A stretch of 14,410 nucleotides of DNA from Candidatus Adiutrix sp. GTDB taxonomy: Bacteria > Desulfobacterota > Desulfarculia > Adiutricales > Adiutricaceae. The notes under the pieces are model-generated. The model did no database searches and had not been told where the DNA came from. It saw only the letters and a program-made list of their open reading frames with translations. This document shows, one piece after another, positions 5,745 to 14,408 of the stretch (position 1 is the stretch's first letter; the number at the start of each line of letters is the position of its first letter). The DNA lies in the NCBI GenBank assembly GCA_031283395.1, contig JAITBV010000057.1, positions 1 through 14,410 on the forward strand, in the 5' to 3' direction. The translations under genes were made by a program, and so were the position numbers.

Positions 5745-6509
5745 CTAAGGCAAGGTCAGGGCTTGCGGCGGCCCGGCCGACAGTTCAGCCAGGCATTTAT
5801 ATCTGGCGAAGGTGTAGCGGGCGTGTCTCCAGCACAAAACCCAGGCCACCGGACCGCCTAAAATGCCCAGGTTCAGTATGAACATTTTCAGAAAGCCGAA
5901 TCCGGCCCTCAGCCATGGCGTCACCGGACCCGCCCGCCGGCCTTTCGCCCAGGCCGCTTCGGCCCATGGCCCGGGGTAGCGGTCCGCCTTGAGTTGTTGC
6001 TGCTCCCAACTGGTATGAGTGAAGTGGTCTAAGTGGCCGGCCAGGGGCCGGGCCCGGCCTTCGAAGACCGGGCGGGCGTGGCGCGGCTCTGTCCAGGTCA
6101 CGCTCCCCCGGGGGAAAAGGCGCGGCACCCAATCAGGCTTTAAAGCGCCGAAGCGGTGGCGGCGGCCGAAGGCGAAGTTATGGCGGATAACCCGGCCAAC
6201 GACCCCGGGCCGGAGTTCCATGTGCCGGCGAATGGAATCCATGAGGCCGGGCGAAAAACGCTCGTCGGCGTCCAGGTGAAAAATCCAGTCCCCGTCGGCG
6301 TGGGTCTGGACGAAATTGCGCTGCTCGGCAAAGGACTCCATCTTCCGATACACCACCTTGGCCCCGGCCGCTTGGGCCAGGGCCACGGTGTCGTCCTCGC
6401 TGTAGTCATCCACGACCACGATCTCGTCCGCCCCCTTTACGCTGGCCAGGCAATCGGGCAGGCGGGCGCTCTCATTTTTGGTCAGAATCAGTATGCTCAG
6501 CTTCGGCAT
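5745..6509 (-). CDS. Family 2 glycosyltransferase (WaaE/KdtX-like)
   Basis: The protein is 254 residues from the ATG at 6509. The GT-A fold begins 'LSILILTKNESARLPDCLASV'; 'EIVVVDDYSEDDT' (29-41) and 'DGDWIFHLDADER' (72-84, DXD-type Asp80-x-Asp82) form the sugar-nucleotide and metal site. 'WVPRLFPRGSVTWTEPRHA', later histidines ('GHLDHFTHTSWEQ') and a hydrophobic segment at about 202-226 resemble the WaaE/KdtX group, which adds hexose to the lipopolysaccharide core at the inner membrane. The acceptor cannot be told from sequence. The start at 6509 is preferred over the ATG two codons earlier (6515) because AGGAGA then has normal spacing. The gene overlaps the upstream DciA-like gene by 38 bases, implying coupled translation. 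Confidence 0.88.
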   Translation of the reverse strand: MPKLSILILTKNESARLPDCLASVKGADEIVVVDDYSEDDTVALAQAAGAKVVYRKMESFAEQRNFVQTHADGDWIFHLDADERFSPGLMDSIRRHMELRPGVVGRVIRHNFAFGRRHRFGALKPDWVPRLFPRGSVTWTEPRHARPVFEGRARPLAGHLDHFTHTSWEQQQLKADRYPGPWAEAAWAKGRRAGPVTPWLRAGFGFLKMFILNLGILGGPVAWVLCWRHARYTFARYKCLAELSAGPPQALTLP

Positions 6510-6849
6510 AGTCATTCTCCTGAAATTCCGTAAACTCCCCTACTTTCAAAAATATCTCATCCAGCGCGGCCTTTTCGCCCAGTTCCCGGTTCAGGCGCTT
6601 GAGCCAGTCGGCTTTTTTATAAGTGAAACGGTCCAGCCAGGCCGGACCGGGCACCAGCACGATCAACCGGCCGCCCTGAAGGAAGCGGGCCCTGGTCCGG
6701 GCCGCATCCTCGGGGCCCACCACCCGGGGCCATAGTTCAAAGACTCTCAGCTTGCGGGCGGTGAAGTGCAGAAAACCCCGGCTGAGAGAGGCGCCTATGA
6801 TTTCCGAAAGAGGCGTCAGGCGGCCCGGAGGCCGCGAAAACTTGGACAT
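6472..6849 (-). CDS. DUF721/DciA-like protein
   Basis: This 125-residue protein matches the DUF721 family. It has an N-terminal helical part ('PLSEIIGASLSRGFLHFTARKLRVFELWPRVVGPEDAARTRARFLQGGRLIVLV') and the hallmark 'PAWLDRFTYKKADWLKRLNRELG', with a C-terminal acidic tail. Members related to DciA help load or recruit the replicative helicase DnaB in bacteria lacking DnaC; many DUF721 proteins are untested. The ATG at 6849 has GGAGG about 10 bases upstream. Extension to 6960 would run into the DUF1848 gene and is not supported. Its last 38 bases overlap the glycosyltransferase start. The family is fairly sure from the WxxVVG and AWLxxxxxxK pattern; the helicase-loading role is inferred. Confidence 0.82.
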   Translation of the reverse strand: MSKFSRPPGRLTPLSEIIGASLSRGFLHFTARKLRVFELWPRVVGPEDAARTRARFLQGGRLIVLVPGPAWLDRFTYKKADWLKRLNRELGEKAALDEIFLKVGEFTEFQENDYAEAEHTDSDQK

Positions 6850-6913
6850 GGGTAAGCCGCCTCCAGGCCGGCGGCCCCATTTTAGCAAAGAGGGCCGGAA
6901 TAAACCAGCGGCT

Positions 6914-7792
6914 CTAGCGGCCGGCGTAACAATACGCGCAAGCCAGGCCGCAGGTGCCATAGCGGCCTATATCCTGGCTGGGGGCGCAGCCGCAGAGAGG
7001 GCGTTGGCCCCGATCCTTCAGGGGCCGCATGCGCCCGCCGGAGCCGGCGAAGAGTTCCGGACGGCCGGCCAAGCCGGGCGCCAGGCGGGCCAGGAGTTCG
7101 GCGTCCACGCAACGGGCGGGGGTCAAGCCCCAGGCCGAATAATCCCCGGCCTCGGCGCAGGCGGACAGGGACAGCGGAGGGCCGGGGGATTCCTTAAGGC
7201 GCTTAAAGGCCTCCAGGAGCGCCTCGGTCTCGGCGGGGCCGGGCGGGCGCGGGTCGGCCCCCAGCCGGGCCAGCCGACGGACCACCTTGGGGTAGAGATC
7301 GAGGAAACTCACCACCAGCCGCTCACAGGAACCCCGGAGGCGGCCGGCCAGGGCCGTCAGGCGGCCGGCCAGGGCCTCGGCGGACAGCTTTGGTCCCAGG
7401 GCCAGGGGGTCGAAACGCCAGATGACCGAGCCCGGGGCCAGCCGCCCGGCCAGTTCATGAAAGGTTTCCACCCGCTCGGACAGGGGCGGCAGGTTCGGCT
7501 CCCAGCCCTCGGCCTCATAATCGTTCAAAGTGAACTGAAAGACGGGAACCAGGCCCCGGTCCATAACTTCCGCCAGATAGGGCAGGAAGGGGGCGGGATC
7601 CTTGGTCCAGAAGACGACCGCCCGGGCCTGGCCCAATTCCACCCGTCGGGCCCGGCCGTTCACCGGATTGATTCGGGTCAGAAAGCCGGCCCGCAGGCGC
7701 TCAATGAACCAGCGGCCGCGCTCGGCCGGAATATCCGTGGCCCGGCTGGCGGAAAGCACCAGGGGCCGGGCGGCTTCTTCTTTGGCGGCCAC
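6914..7792 (-). CDS. DUF1848 family protein with C-terminal Cys cluster
   Basis: The 292-residue protein fits DUF1848. It starts 'LVLSASRATDIPAERGRWFIERLRAGF', then 'RVELGQARAVVFWTKDPAPFLPYL', 'VFQFTLNDYE', 'VIWRFDPLAL' and 'VVSFLDLYPKV', and ends in a Cys-rich segment. C267-x-C269 is followed by C281-x3-C285-x2-C288 ('TCGLACAYCYA'). The CX3CX2C spacing is that of radical-SAM iron-sulfur clusters, and the early strands look like a TIM-barrel related to the spore photoproduct lyase group, but with the cluster at the C-terminus. No function is established that I know of. The start is a GTG at 7792 with a weak ribosome site; the conserved 'SASRATDIPA' begins soon after, so little sequence is in doubt. 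It belongs to the minus-strand run. Confidence 0.88.
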   Translation of the reverse strand: MAAKEEAARPLVLSASRATDIPAERGRWFIERLRAGFLTRINPVNGRARRVELGQARAVVFWTKDPAPFLPYLAEVMDRGLVPVFQFTLNDYEAEGWEPNLPPLSERVETFHELAGRLAPGSVIWRFDPLALGPKLSAEALAGRLTALAGRLRGSCERLVVSFLDLYPKVVRRLARLGADPRPPGPAETEALLEAFKRLKESPGPPLSLSACAEAGDYSAWGLTPARCVDAELLARLAPGLAGRPELFAGSGGRMRPLKDRGQRPLCGCAPSQDIGRYGTCGLACAYCYAGR

Positions 7793-7823
7793 GGTTCAAA
7801 CCGGGACGGCCGAAGCCCCCGGC

Positions 7824-8108
7824 TTACAGAGGGGGCCCTTCATCATCAAGCGTCTCTTGGGCAAAATCCATATACCTGCTCATAAAAGCCAGGCTGAGGC
7901 CCGCCGGCGCGCCCCGGGGGTAGCCGGCGGCCACCCATTCGGCGACGAACCGGGCGGCTTCTTCATCCACCGGCCAGGCCCCGAACTTATCCTTGACCGC
8001 CTCGATAAGCCGGGAAAACTTATCGGCCGGTATTTCGGCGCACAGGCCGGACTGGCACGATGAACAATTTTTAGTGAATAAATTTTTGGGCGGGCTGAAA
8101 TCGGCCAT
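7824..8108 (-). CDS. Hypothetical small protein with N-terminal Cys cluster
   Basis: This 94-residue soluble protein has three cysteines close together near the N-terminus (C15-x2-C18-x4-C23, 'NCSSCQSGLC'). The rest is helical with conserved-looking aromatic and charged residues ('FGAWPVDEEAARFVAEWVAAGYPRG') and no further Cys. I do not recognise the family. It lies 31 bases upstream of the DUF1848 gene and 46 bases downstream of the zinc-ribbon/coiled-coil gene, all on one strand, so co-transcription is likely. The ATG at 8108 lacks a clear ribosome site. GC and codon use fit its neighbours, supporting a real gene. A metal-binding or redox role together with the DUF1848 protein is speculation. 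Confidence 0.7.
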   Translation of the reverse strand: MADFSPPKNLFTKNCSSCQSGLCAEIPADKFSRLIEAVKDKFGAWPVDEEAARFVAEWVAAGYPRGAPAGLSLAFMSRYMDFAQETLDDEGPPL

Positions 8109-8154
8109 TATGGGCTTACTCGTTTACCCGTCGATCCGGCGGCCCCGAATCGGC

Positions 8155-8535
8155 TCAGGAGCCGTCGGGCGCCGAGGGCTTGACGCCGTATTTTTGATAA
8201 GCGGTCATCAAGTCCCGATAGGGGAGGGCAAAATTGCAGGCCTCGCCGGCGCACCGGAACTCGATGGGGTCATCGCTGGCGGAATGGGCCTTCATGGGGG
8301 ATTTGCAGACGCCGCAATAAGGGATATCATCAAGGCCGCCGGTGTCCAGTTTTTTTAAGAAAAACCGCCCGGCGTCAACCATGTTGCCGGGCAATTCGCC
8401 GGGCTGGACTTGGGCTTCAAGCTCCTGGAGCCTAATCTCCAGGCGCTCCTTGTCGGCCGCCAGGCGGGCGTTTTCCTTCTCCAGGCGCTCCACTTCCTGA
8501 AGCGTTCTTTCAAGCTGCTCTACCAGGAAGGACAT
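8155..8535 (-). CDS. Coiled-coil protein with C-terminal zinc-ribbon
   Basis: The protein is 126 residues. Residues 3-43 form a strong coiled coil with Leu/Glu/Arg heptads ('VEQLERTLQEVERLEKENAR...'). Residues 70-108 hold a four-Cys site: C74-x2-C77 and C95-x4-C100 ('YCGVCKSP' and 'FRCAGEACNF'), a likely zinc ribbon of the type seen in small adaptor proteins. The ATG at 8535 is well placed behind GGAGGAG and a TATAAT-type promoter (8568-8573). It is the first gene of the minus-strand run reaching rodZ and is divergent from the gene at 8606. I cannot name a function; oligomerisation through the coil and partner binding through the ribbon are the obvious inferences. Confidence 0.78.
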   Translation of the reverse strand: MSFLVEQLERTLQEVERLEKENARLAADKERLEIRLQELEAQVQPGELPGNMVDAGRFFLKKLDTGGLDDIPYCGVCKSPMKAHSASDDPIEFRCAGEACNFALPYRDLMTAYQKYGVKPSAPDGS

Positions 8536-8567
8536 GGCTCCTCCGGATCGGAGATCAAAATTGTGTT

Positions 8568-8573
8568 ATTATA
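8568..8573 (-). promoter_or_regulatory. -10 element for the minus-strand gene run
   Basis: A perfect TATAAT reads on the minus strand, giving a start about 25 bases before the ATG at 8535. The -35 (near TTCCAA, 16 bases upstream) is poor. It lies in the divergent gap shared with the gene at 8606. Confidence 0.5.
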
Positions 8574-8605
8574 CCTCAAATCAGAATGATTGGAAATGGT
8601 GTAAG

Positions 8606-9016
8606 ATGCGGGATCGCCTGGCAGGGCTTCGGAGAAGATTGAATTGGTCGCCGGCCGACCTGGCCCGGGCCCTGGAGGCGACCCGGGCGGAGGTGGAGGG
8701 TTGGGAGGCCGGTTTGTGGCGGCCCCGGGAGCCGGCGCTAAAGCTTTTGGAGATGCTTGAAAAAGGGAGCGCCCTGTATTACAGCGCGGTGGATGATTCC
8801 GACGAAGGCTGCCCCCTTTGGCATCCCCTGCGGGCCGAATCAGCGGCCGCGGCCCGGGCGGAAGCTGAAAAGGCGCATTTCCAGGCGGCCGGTGAAAACA
8901 AGCCCAGGATCATTCTGGCTGAAAACCGGGCCCTCAAGAGCCGCCGGAACGAGGACGCCGGGTTTCGCGTGGTGGCGGTCTGGTCGGAAAAACGAGGCTG
9001 GATGGATTCCGATTAG
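8606..9016 (+). CDS. Putative XRE-type helix-turn-helix protein
   Basis: The 136-residue protein has an N-terminal region that looks like an XRE helix-turn-helix: 'LAGLRRRLNWSPADLARALEATRAEVEGWEAGLWRPREPALKLLEML' (about 5-51). Here 'SPADLARAL' and 'TRAEVEGWEAG' are helices 2 and 3, and 'PREPALKLL' helix 4. The rest is charged and of unknown fold, with an Ala/Glu-rich helix (77-92) and a C-terminal strand pair ending 'GWMDSD'. The ATG at 8606 is favoured because the HTH starts there; the upstream ORF part runs into the divergent gene. It may regulate its divergent neighbours, but that is inference from position. It converges with the hybrid kinase gene. Confidence 0.75.
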   Translation: MRDRLAGLRRRLNWSPADLARALEATRAEVEGWEAGLWRPREPALKLLEMLEKGSALYYSAVDDSDEGCPLWHPLRAESAAAARAEAEKAHFQAAGENKPRIILAENRALKSRRNEDAGFRVVAVWSEKRGWMDSD

Positions 9017-9060
9017 ATAGAGCCTCAAGCGATTAAAAGGACGACCTGGCCGGCCGGGCC

Positions 9061-11808
<2,748 letters not shown>

Positions 11809-11853
11809 TTTTTAAAGCCCATCGCCGGGGGCGCCGGGGCCAACGATTTGCGG

Positions 11854-12225
11854 TCAATCAAAAATGGGCGCGCCGTTTATGTGATAAAGCTCTGTTATAT
11901 CCGGGCGCTTGTCCTTCAATGTATCATAGGCGCGCGCGGAGCGCATACCCAAGCCGCAATACACCACAACTGGTTTACCGGCGGGCACTTCGGAGAGACG
12001 AGCCTCCAGCTCATTGACGGGAATGTTCAGCGCGTTGGGGTAATGCTCGGTGACATATTCAGCTGCGTTGCGGCAATCAATGATGACCAGGTCGCTTTTC
12101 TGCTGGATCAGCTCTTTGCCTTCCTCCGGCGTGATGTGCCCCGGCTCGACAGCCATGACGCCTGCGGCGAACAGCACGGCTAAAAAAAGGGCGGAAAGAA
12201 AAACTGGAATGTTGGGTAAACGCAT
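11854..12225 (-). CDS. Exported rhodanese-like protein (PspE-like)
   Basis: The 123-residue protein has a cleavable signal peptide (about 1-25, hydrophobic 'FLSALFLAVLFAAGVMA') and a single rhodanese domain: 'ITPEEGKELIQQKSDLVIIDCRNAAEYVTEHYPNALNIPV'. Active-site Cys90 sits in 'VVYCGLGMRSARAY'. Periplasmic rhodaneses such as PspE transfer sulfane sulfur from thiosulfate or persulfides to acceptors such as cyanide or thiols. The loop C-GLGM-R is the standard length. The C-terminus is short: the usual 'L.GG...W' end is replaced by 'YHINGAPIFD', a minor oddity. The start has GGGAGG 6 bases away. The gene follows a strong promoter (12295-12323) and precedes the hybrid kinase by 45 bases. Confidence 0.92.
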   Translation of the reverse strand: MRLPNIPVFLSALFLAVLFAAGVMAVEPGHITPEEGKELIQQKSDLVIIDCRNAAEYVTEHYPNALNIPVNELEARLSEVPAGKPVVVYCGLGMRSARAYDTLKDKRPDITELYHINGAPIFD

Positions 12226-12294
12226 AATAACCTCCCGAGTTAAAATTTAGGCCTGGATGAAAATTCGAGGCAATTTCCTTTTTAACCAAGTAAC

Positions 12295-12323
12295 ATAATC
12301 ACAGCTAATGATTTTTTTGTCAA
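12295..12323 (-). promoter_or_regulatory. Strong promoter of the rhodanese-kinase unit
   Basis: On the minus strand, a perfect TTGACA (12318-12323), a 17-base spacer and GATTAT (12295-12300) preceded by TG (extended -10). The predicted start near 12288 leaves a leader of about 62 bases. An A/T-rich stretch follows the -35. It is the best sigma-70 promoter I see in the window. Confidence 0.75.
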
Positions 12324-12349
12324 GTCCGTTCTCCGGCCTGATAAGGCGC

Positions 12350-12979
12350 TTAACCCTGGCGGATGGGATCGATAACGATCACCACGCGCCGGTTGGCCGC
12401 ATCGCTGGAAGAGATGAGCCGCGATTTACCGTAGCCGGCCGCCTCAATACGCCGGGGATCGACGCCGCGCTGGACCAGGGCGTTCTTGACCGTCAGGGCG
12501 CGGCGCTCGGAGAGCGTCTGATTGTATTCAGCCGAGCCCGAGGCGTCCGTGTGGCCCTCTACCCGGATGGTCGTCTGCGGGAAATCGTTCAACACCCTGG
12601 CAACACGGTCCAGTTCGCTGTGGGCGCCGGGCTTGAGGTCGGCTGAATCGAAATCGAAGAAAAAATCGCCTTTGAAGGTGGCGGTGAGAACATCCTGGTC
12701 GCGCTGGATGCTGGCCTCTTCTAATTGCCGCAACTGCTGCTCCTGTTGATCCATATAGGACCCGATCATGGTGCCGGCTATGCCGCCGACCACAGCGCCG
12801 ATACCGGCGCCGATCATGGTGCCCTGAGTGTTGCGGCCGATGGCCTGGCCGAGCACCGCCCCGACAGCGGCCCCGCCGGCCGCGCCGCTGACGGAGCCCT
12901 GTTGGGTTTTGGTCATGTTGGTGCAGGCGGCGGGCATGGCCAGAAGCAATAGCAGGCACAAGGCCAATAGTTTTTTCAT
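12350..12979 (-). CDS. OmpA-family lipoprotein with glycine zipper (YiaD-like)
   Basis: The protein is 209 residues. A lipoprotein signal peptide (1-19, 'LLLLLAMPAAC', lipid Cys19) precedes a glycine-zipper segment at about 29-73, whose Gly/Ala spacing ('GAAGGAAVGAVLGQAIG', 'GAGIGAVVGGIAGTMIG') suggests a membrane hairpin. A short helix (76-92) follows. The OmpA-C peptidoglycan-binding domain (about 103-205) has 'FFFDFDSADLKPGAHSELDRVA', 'RVEGHTDASGSAEYNQTLSERRA' and 'GYGKSRLI'. It anchors outer membrane to peptidoglycan. Pro at lipobox -3 is atypical, but the rest fits. The ATG at 12979 follows AGGAGA. It would be processed by LspA, encoded in this window. A 6-bp GC hairpin (12999-13018) lies just upstream. 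Confidence 0.93.
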   Translation of the reverse strand: MKKLLALCLLLLLAMPAACTNMTKTQQGSVSGAAGGAAVGAVLGQAIGRNTQGTMIGAGIGAVVGGIAGTMIGSYMDQQEQQLRQLEEASIQRDQDVLTATFKGDFFFDFDSADLKPGAHSELDRVARVLNDFPQTTIRVEGHTDASGSAEYNQTLSERRALTVKNALVQRGVDPRRIEAAGYGKSRLISSSDAANRRVVIVIDPIRQG

Positions 12980-12998
12980 GAGTTTTCTCCTATAGCGC

Positions 12999-13018
12999 GG
13001 CCGGCTCTCCGTCCGGCC
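12999..13018. repeat. GGCCGG/CCGGCC inverted repeat before the OmpA-type gene
   Basis: A 6-bp perfect stem (12999-13004 with 13013-13018) with an 8-base loop sits between the small 73-residue gene and the OmpA-type gene. There is no T-run on the minus strand, so it is not a clear terminator. It could be an operator or mRNA-processing hairpin. Confidence 0.3.
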
Positions 13019-13029
13019 GTATCGGGTCT

Positions 13030-13251
13030 TCAGTGCCCTTCCGGTGGAAACCCCGGAAGGCCGGCGGCAAGAACATCCTTCAGCAGCTTCGTCTGGGCTT
13101 CAATGGCATTCGTCAGGCGTGGGAGCCAGGTGATGGCGCAGCGCCCGGCGTCGCCGTCGCCGTACGATATAAACCAGGCGCAGCCGGATATGCAAAAAAG
13201 CGCATCGCCATCAATCGTATCAGCCCTTAATGGGCATATTCGCTCAAGCAT
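13030..13251 (-). CDS. Small Cys-containing hypothetical protein, third gene of the Panacea operon
   Basis: The 73-residue protein is not recognised. It contains 'LFCISGCAWFISYGDGDAGRC' (Cys20, Cys24 and Cys38), with a hydrophobic patch too short to be a confident membrane helix, and a C-terminal amphipathic stretch 'NAIEAQTKLLKDVLAAGL'. A strong AGGAGG lies 4-5 bases before the ATG at 13251 and overlaps the stop codon of the upstream 96-residue gene, 8 bases apart. This makes it a real, coupled gene rather than a chance ORF. It may be an accessory of the toxin-antitoxin-like pair or an unrelated passenger. It is also the weakest of the three genes as to coding evidence. Confidence 0.6.
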   Translation of the reverse strand: MLERICPLRADTIDGDALFCISGCAWFISYGDGDAGRCAITWLPRLTNAIEAQTKLLKDVLAAGLPGFPPEGH

Positions 13252-13259
13252 GGAACCTC

Positions 13260-13550
13260 CTAATTATCCGCGGGAACGGTGGACAAGACTTCCCAAGTGA
13301 AAACTTCAATTCGGATGGCGTGGTCAGTGTAGGAATAGGCGACCCGGCAAAGAAAGGTTTTTGCAGAAACGGTTACGGCGATACTTTGAGCGAACCGCCC
13401 TCTTTTCGAGGTCGCTGTTCCGGCTTCCGGGCGGGAATGAATACACCTATCCAATTCGGCCAAAACTTTCAAGGCGGTGATATGCCAGGAATTGACGAAT
13501 TTAGCGCGATAATCTTCAACCAACGGGGTAAAGACCAATTTGCGGCCCAT
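13260..13550 (-). CDS. Candidate toxin partner of the Panacea protein (RelE/ParE-like layout)
   Basis: The 96-residue protein starts with an ATG that shares one base with the TAA of the Panacea gene (TAATG), so it is translationally coupled. Predicted layout: an initial strand ('KLVFTP'), two helices ('YRAKFVNSWHITALKVLAELDRC'), a basic loop ('TSKRGRF'), then strands ('SIAVTVS', 'TFLCRVAYSY', 'AIRIEVFTWEVL'). This beta-alpha-alpha-beta order is like RelE/ParE/HigB toxins, but I see no diagnostic catalytic motif. Panacea antitoxins are known to pair with many toxin folds, so the position alone makes a toxin role plausible. Base composition is lower in GC than the main chromosome, as in its partner. 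Confidence 0.65.
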   Translation of the reverse strand: MGRKLVFTPLVEDYRAKFVNSWHITALKVLAELDRCIHSRPEAGTATSKRGRFAQSIAVTVSAKTFLCRVAYSYTDHAIRIEVFTWEVLSTVPADN

Positions 13551-14098
13551 TATTGGAGACCAACCCCGGCTTTATTGGCTATTTCATCGGCCTCCGCTCG
13601 AGTTAAAGGGATTATTTCCACTTTGTCAGCCTTGAAGTGGTCACTAAAAAAACTCTTCATGGAATCTCTTTTTATAAGCCGGCCAGGGAAGGCTTTTTGC
13701 CAAGGGGTGGTCTGGTGCGACATTCGGCTCAGAGCCCCGGCGGTGTAGTCGCCATAACAGGCGAGAATGTTTTCCAGAAGACTGGTCTCTTCGCTGGTGA
13801 ATGGTTTTCGGGCCGCTTTAAGAGCCTTGGCCGCCTCCGCGGCGCTTTCGTAAACGGGCTCCAATGGCGCGGCTTCGAAATCTTTGGTTTTTTTGTATTT
13901 ATTGTAGAGGGCCACGCAAACAGGCCCATGCTCCCAGGCATACATAAGCTCATCAAACAGAGGGCGGCCCAAGGTGGCCAAAGCATAGCCTTGAGCAAAA
14001 TAAACCAGTTTCTGGAGTTTGAGCGCGGTAATCCGGTCGCCTCCAAGAAGGTTGTTGCGGTTCAGAAAATAGTCGGCGACTTGAAACACGGTGGCCAT
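13550..14098 (-). CDS. Panacea (DUF4065, SocA-like) protein, probable antitoxin
   Basis: The 182-residue protein fits the Panacea/DUF4065 family. It opens 'FQVADYFLNRNN', followed by the hallmark 'ITALKLQKLVYFAQGYALATLGRPLFDELMYAWEHGPVCVALYNKYKK' (about 23-70). Later parts are 'LLENILACYGDYTAGALSRMSHQTTPW' and a C-terminal helical segment. Panacea proteins neutralise diverse toxins in toxin-antitoxin systems; Caulobacter SocA is a member and acts as a ClpXP adaptor for toxin SocB. Some family members are phage-borne and may have other roles. The ATG at 14098 has GAGGTGA upstream and an extended -10 promoter at 14128-14136. The next gene overlaps its stop. The call is strong for family, moderate for antitoxin function. 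Confidence 0.9.
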   Translation of the reverse strand: MATVFQVADYFLNRNNLLGGDRITALKLQKLVYFAQGYALATLGRPLFDELMYAWEHGPVCVALYNKYKKTKDFEAAPLEPVYESAAEAAKALKAARKPFTSEETSLLENILACYGDYTAGALSRMSHQTTPWQKAFPGRLIKRDSMKSFFSDHFKADKVEIIPLTRAEADEIANKAGVGLQ

Positions 14099-14127
14099 AT
14101 CTCACCTCACGGGGCTGATGGAAGCCA

Positions 14128-14136
14128 ATTATACCA
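14128..14136 (-). promoter_or_regulatory. Extended -10 promoter of the Panacea operon, with adjacent GGCCGGCC palindrome
   Basis: On the minus strand TGGTATAAT (14128-14136) is a perfect extended -10 with no good -35 at the right distance. The palindromic GGCCGGCC lies immediately upstream, where an autorepressor could bind. The predicted start near 14121 leaves a leader of about 22 bases. Confidence 0.55.
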
Positions 14137-14290
14137 CAGCCGGCCGGCCTATTCAGCTTTTTCAACGGCCCGTCAAAGGAAATGGGGCTCGTACGCGCTC
14201 GCCGAATTCTTTCTTTATATGTCACCGGGCCTAACCTAGCGTAATCGGCAAAAGTTGGACTATAGTTGTATAAATCGGTTTTTTTAAAGC

Positions 14291-14324
14291 CAAGGGGTTC
14301 AGGGCTGATTCCCTGAACCCCTTG
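14291..14324 (-). terminator. Long perfect hairpin after tRNA-Pro, probable terminator
   Basis: A 14-bp perfect stem (14291-14304 with 14311-14324) and 6-base loop begin 7 bases past the encoded CCA of tRNA-Pro. The minus-strand tail is GGCTTTAAAAA, so the T-run is short; the plus-strand tail is ATTTTC. The likely role is ending the tRNA-Pro transcript, though it may be bidirectional or a processing site. Between this hairpin and the Panacea promoter (14137-14290) I see no further gene. Confidence 0.5.
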
Positions 14325-14331
14325 ATTTTCA

Positions 14332-14408
14332 TGGTCGGGGCGAGAGGATTTGAACCTCCGTCCCACTGCTCCCAAAGCAGTTGCGCTACCAGGCTGCGCC
14401 ACGCCCCG
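14332..14408 (-). tRNA. tRNA-Pro (anticodon UGG), CCA encoded
   Basis: The minus-strand cloverleaf is complete. The acceptor CGGGGCG/CGCCCCG uses 14402-14408 and 14336-14342. The D arm is GCGC...GCGC, the anticodon stem ACTGC/GCAGT with loop TTTGGGA (anticodon TGG), and the T arm GGAGG-TTCAAAT-CCTCT has one mismatch-like pair. Discriminator A and CCA follow at 14332-14335. Its promoter is off the right edge. Confidence 0.95.

Noticed and set aside
7338..7379. Tandem 'aggcggccggccagggcc' repeat
   Set aside because: It is inside the DUF1848 coding region and encodes a repeated LAGRL helix; a coding repeat, not a mobile or regulatory repeat.
6752..7885. 377-residue plus-strand ORF
   Set aside because: It lies antisense to the DUF1848 and DciA-like genes, is Gly/Gln/Pro-rich low complexity, and has no ribosome site; it is a GC-bias shadow.
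13230..13748. 172-residue plus-strand ORF
   Set aside because: It runs antisense to the overlapped Panacea and candidate-toxin genes, which have coupled starts and family resemblance.
13953..14402. 149-residue minus-strand ORF reading through tRNA-Pro
   Set aside because: It begins inside the tRNA and overlaps the Panacea gene in another frame.
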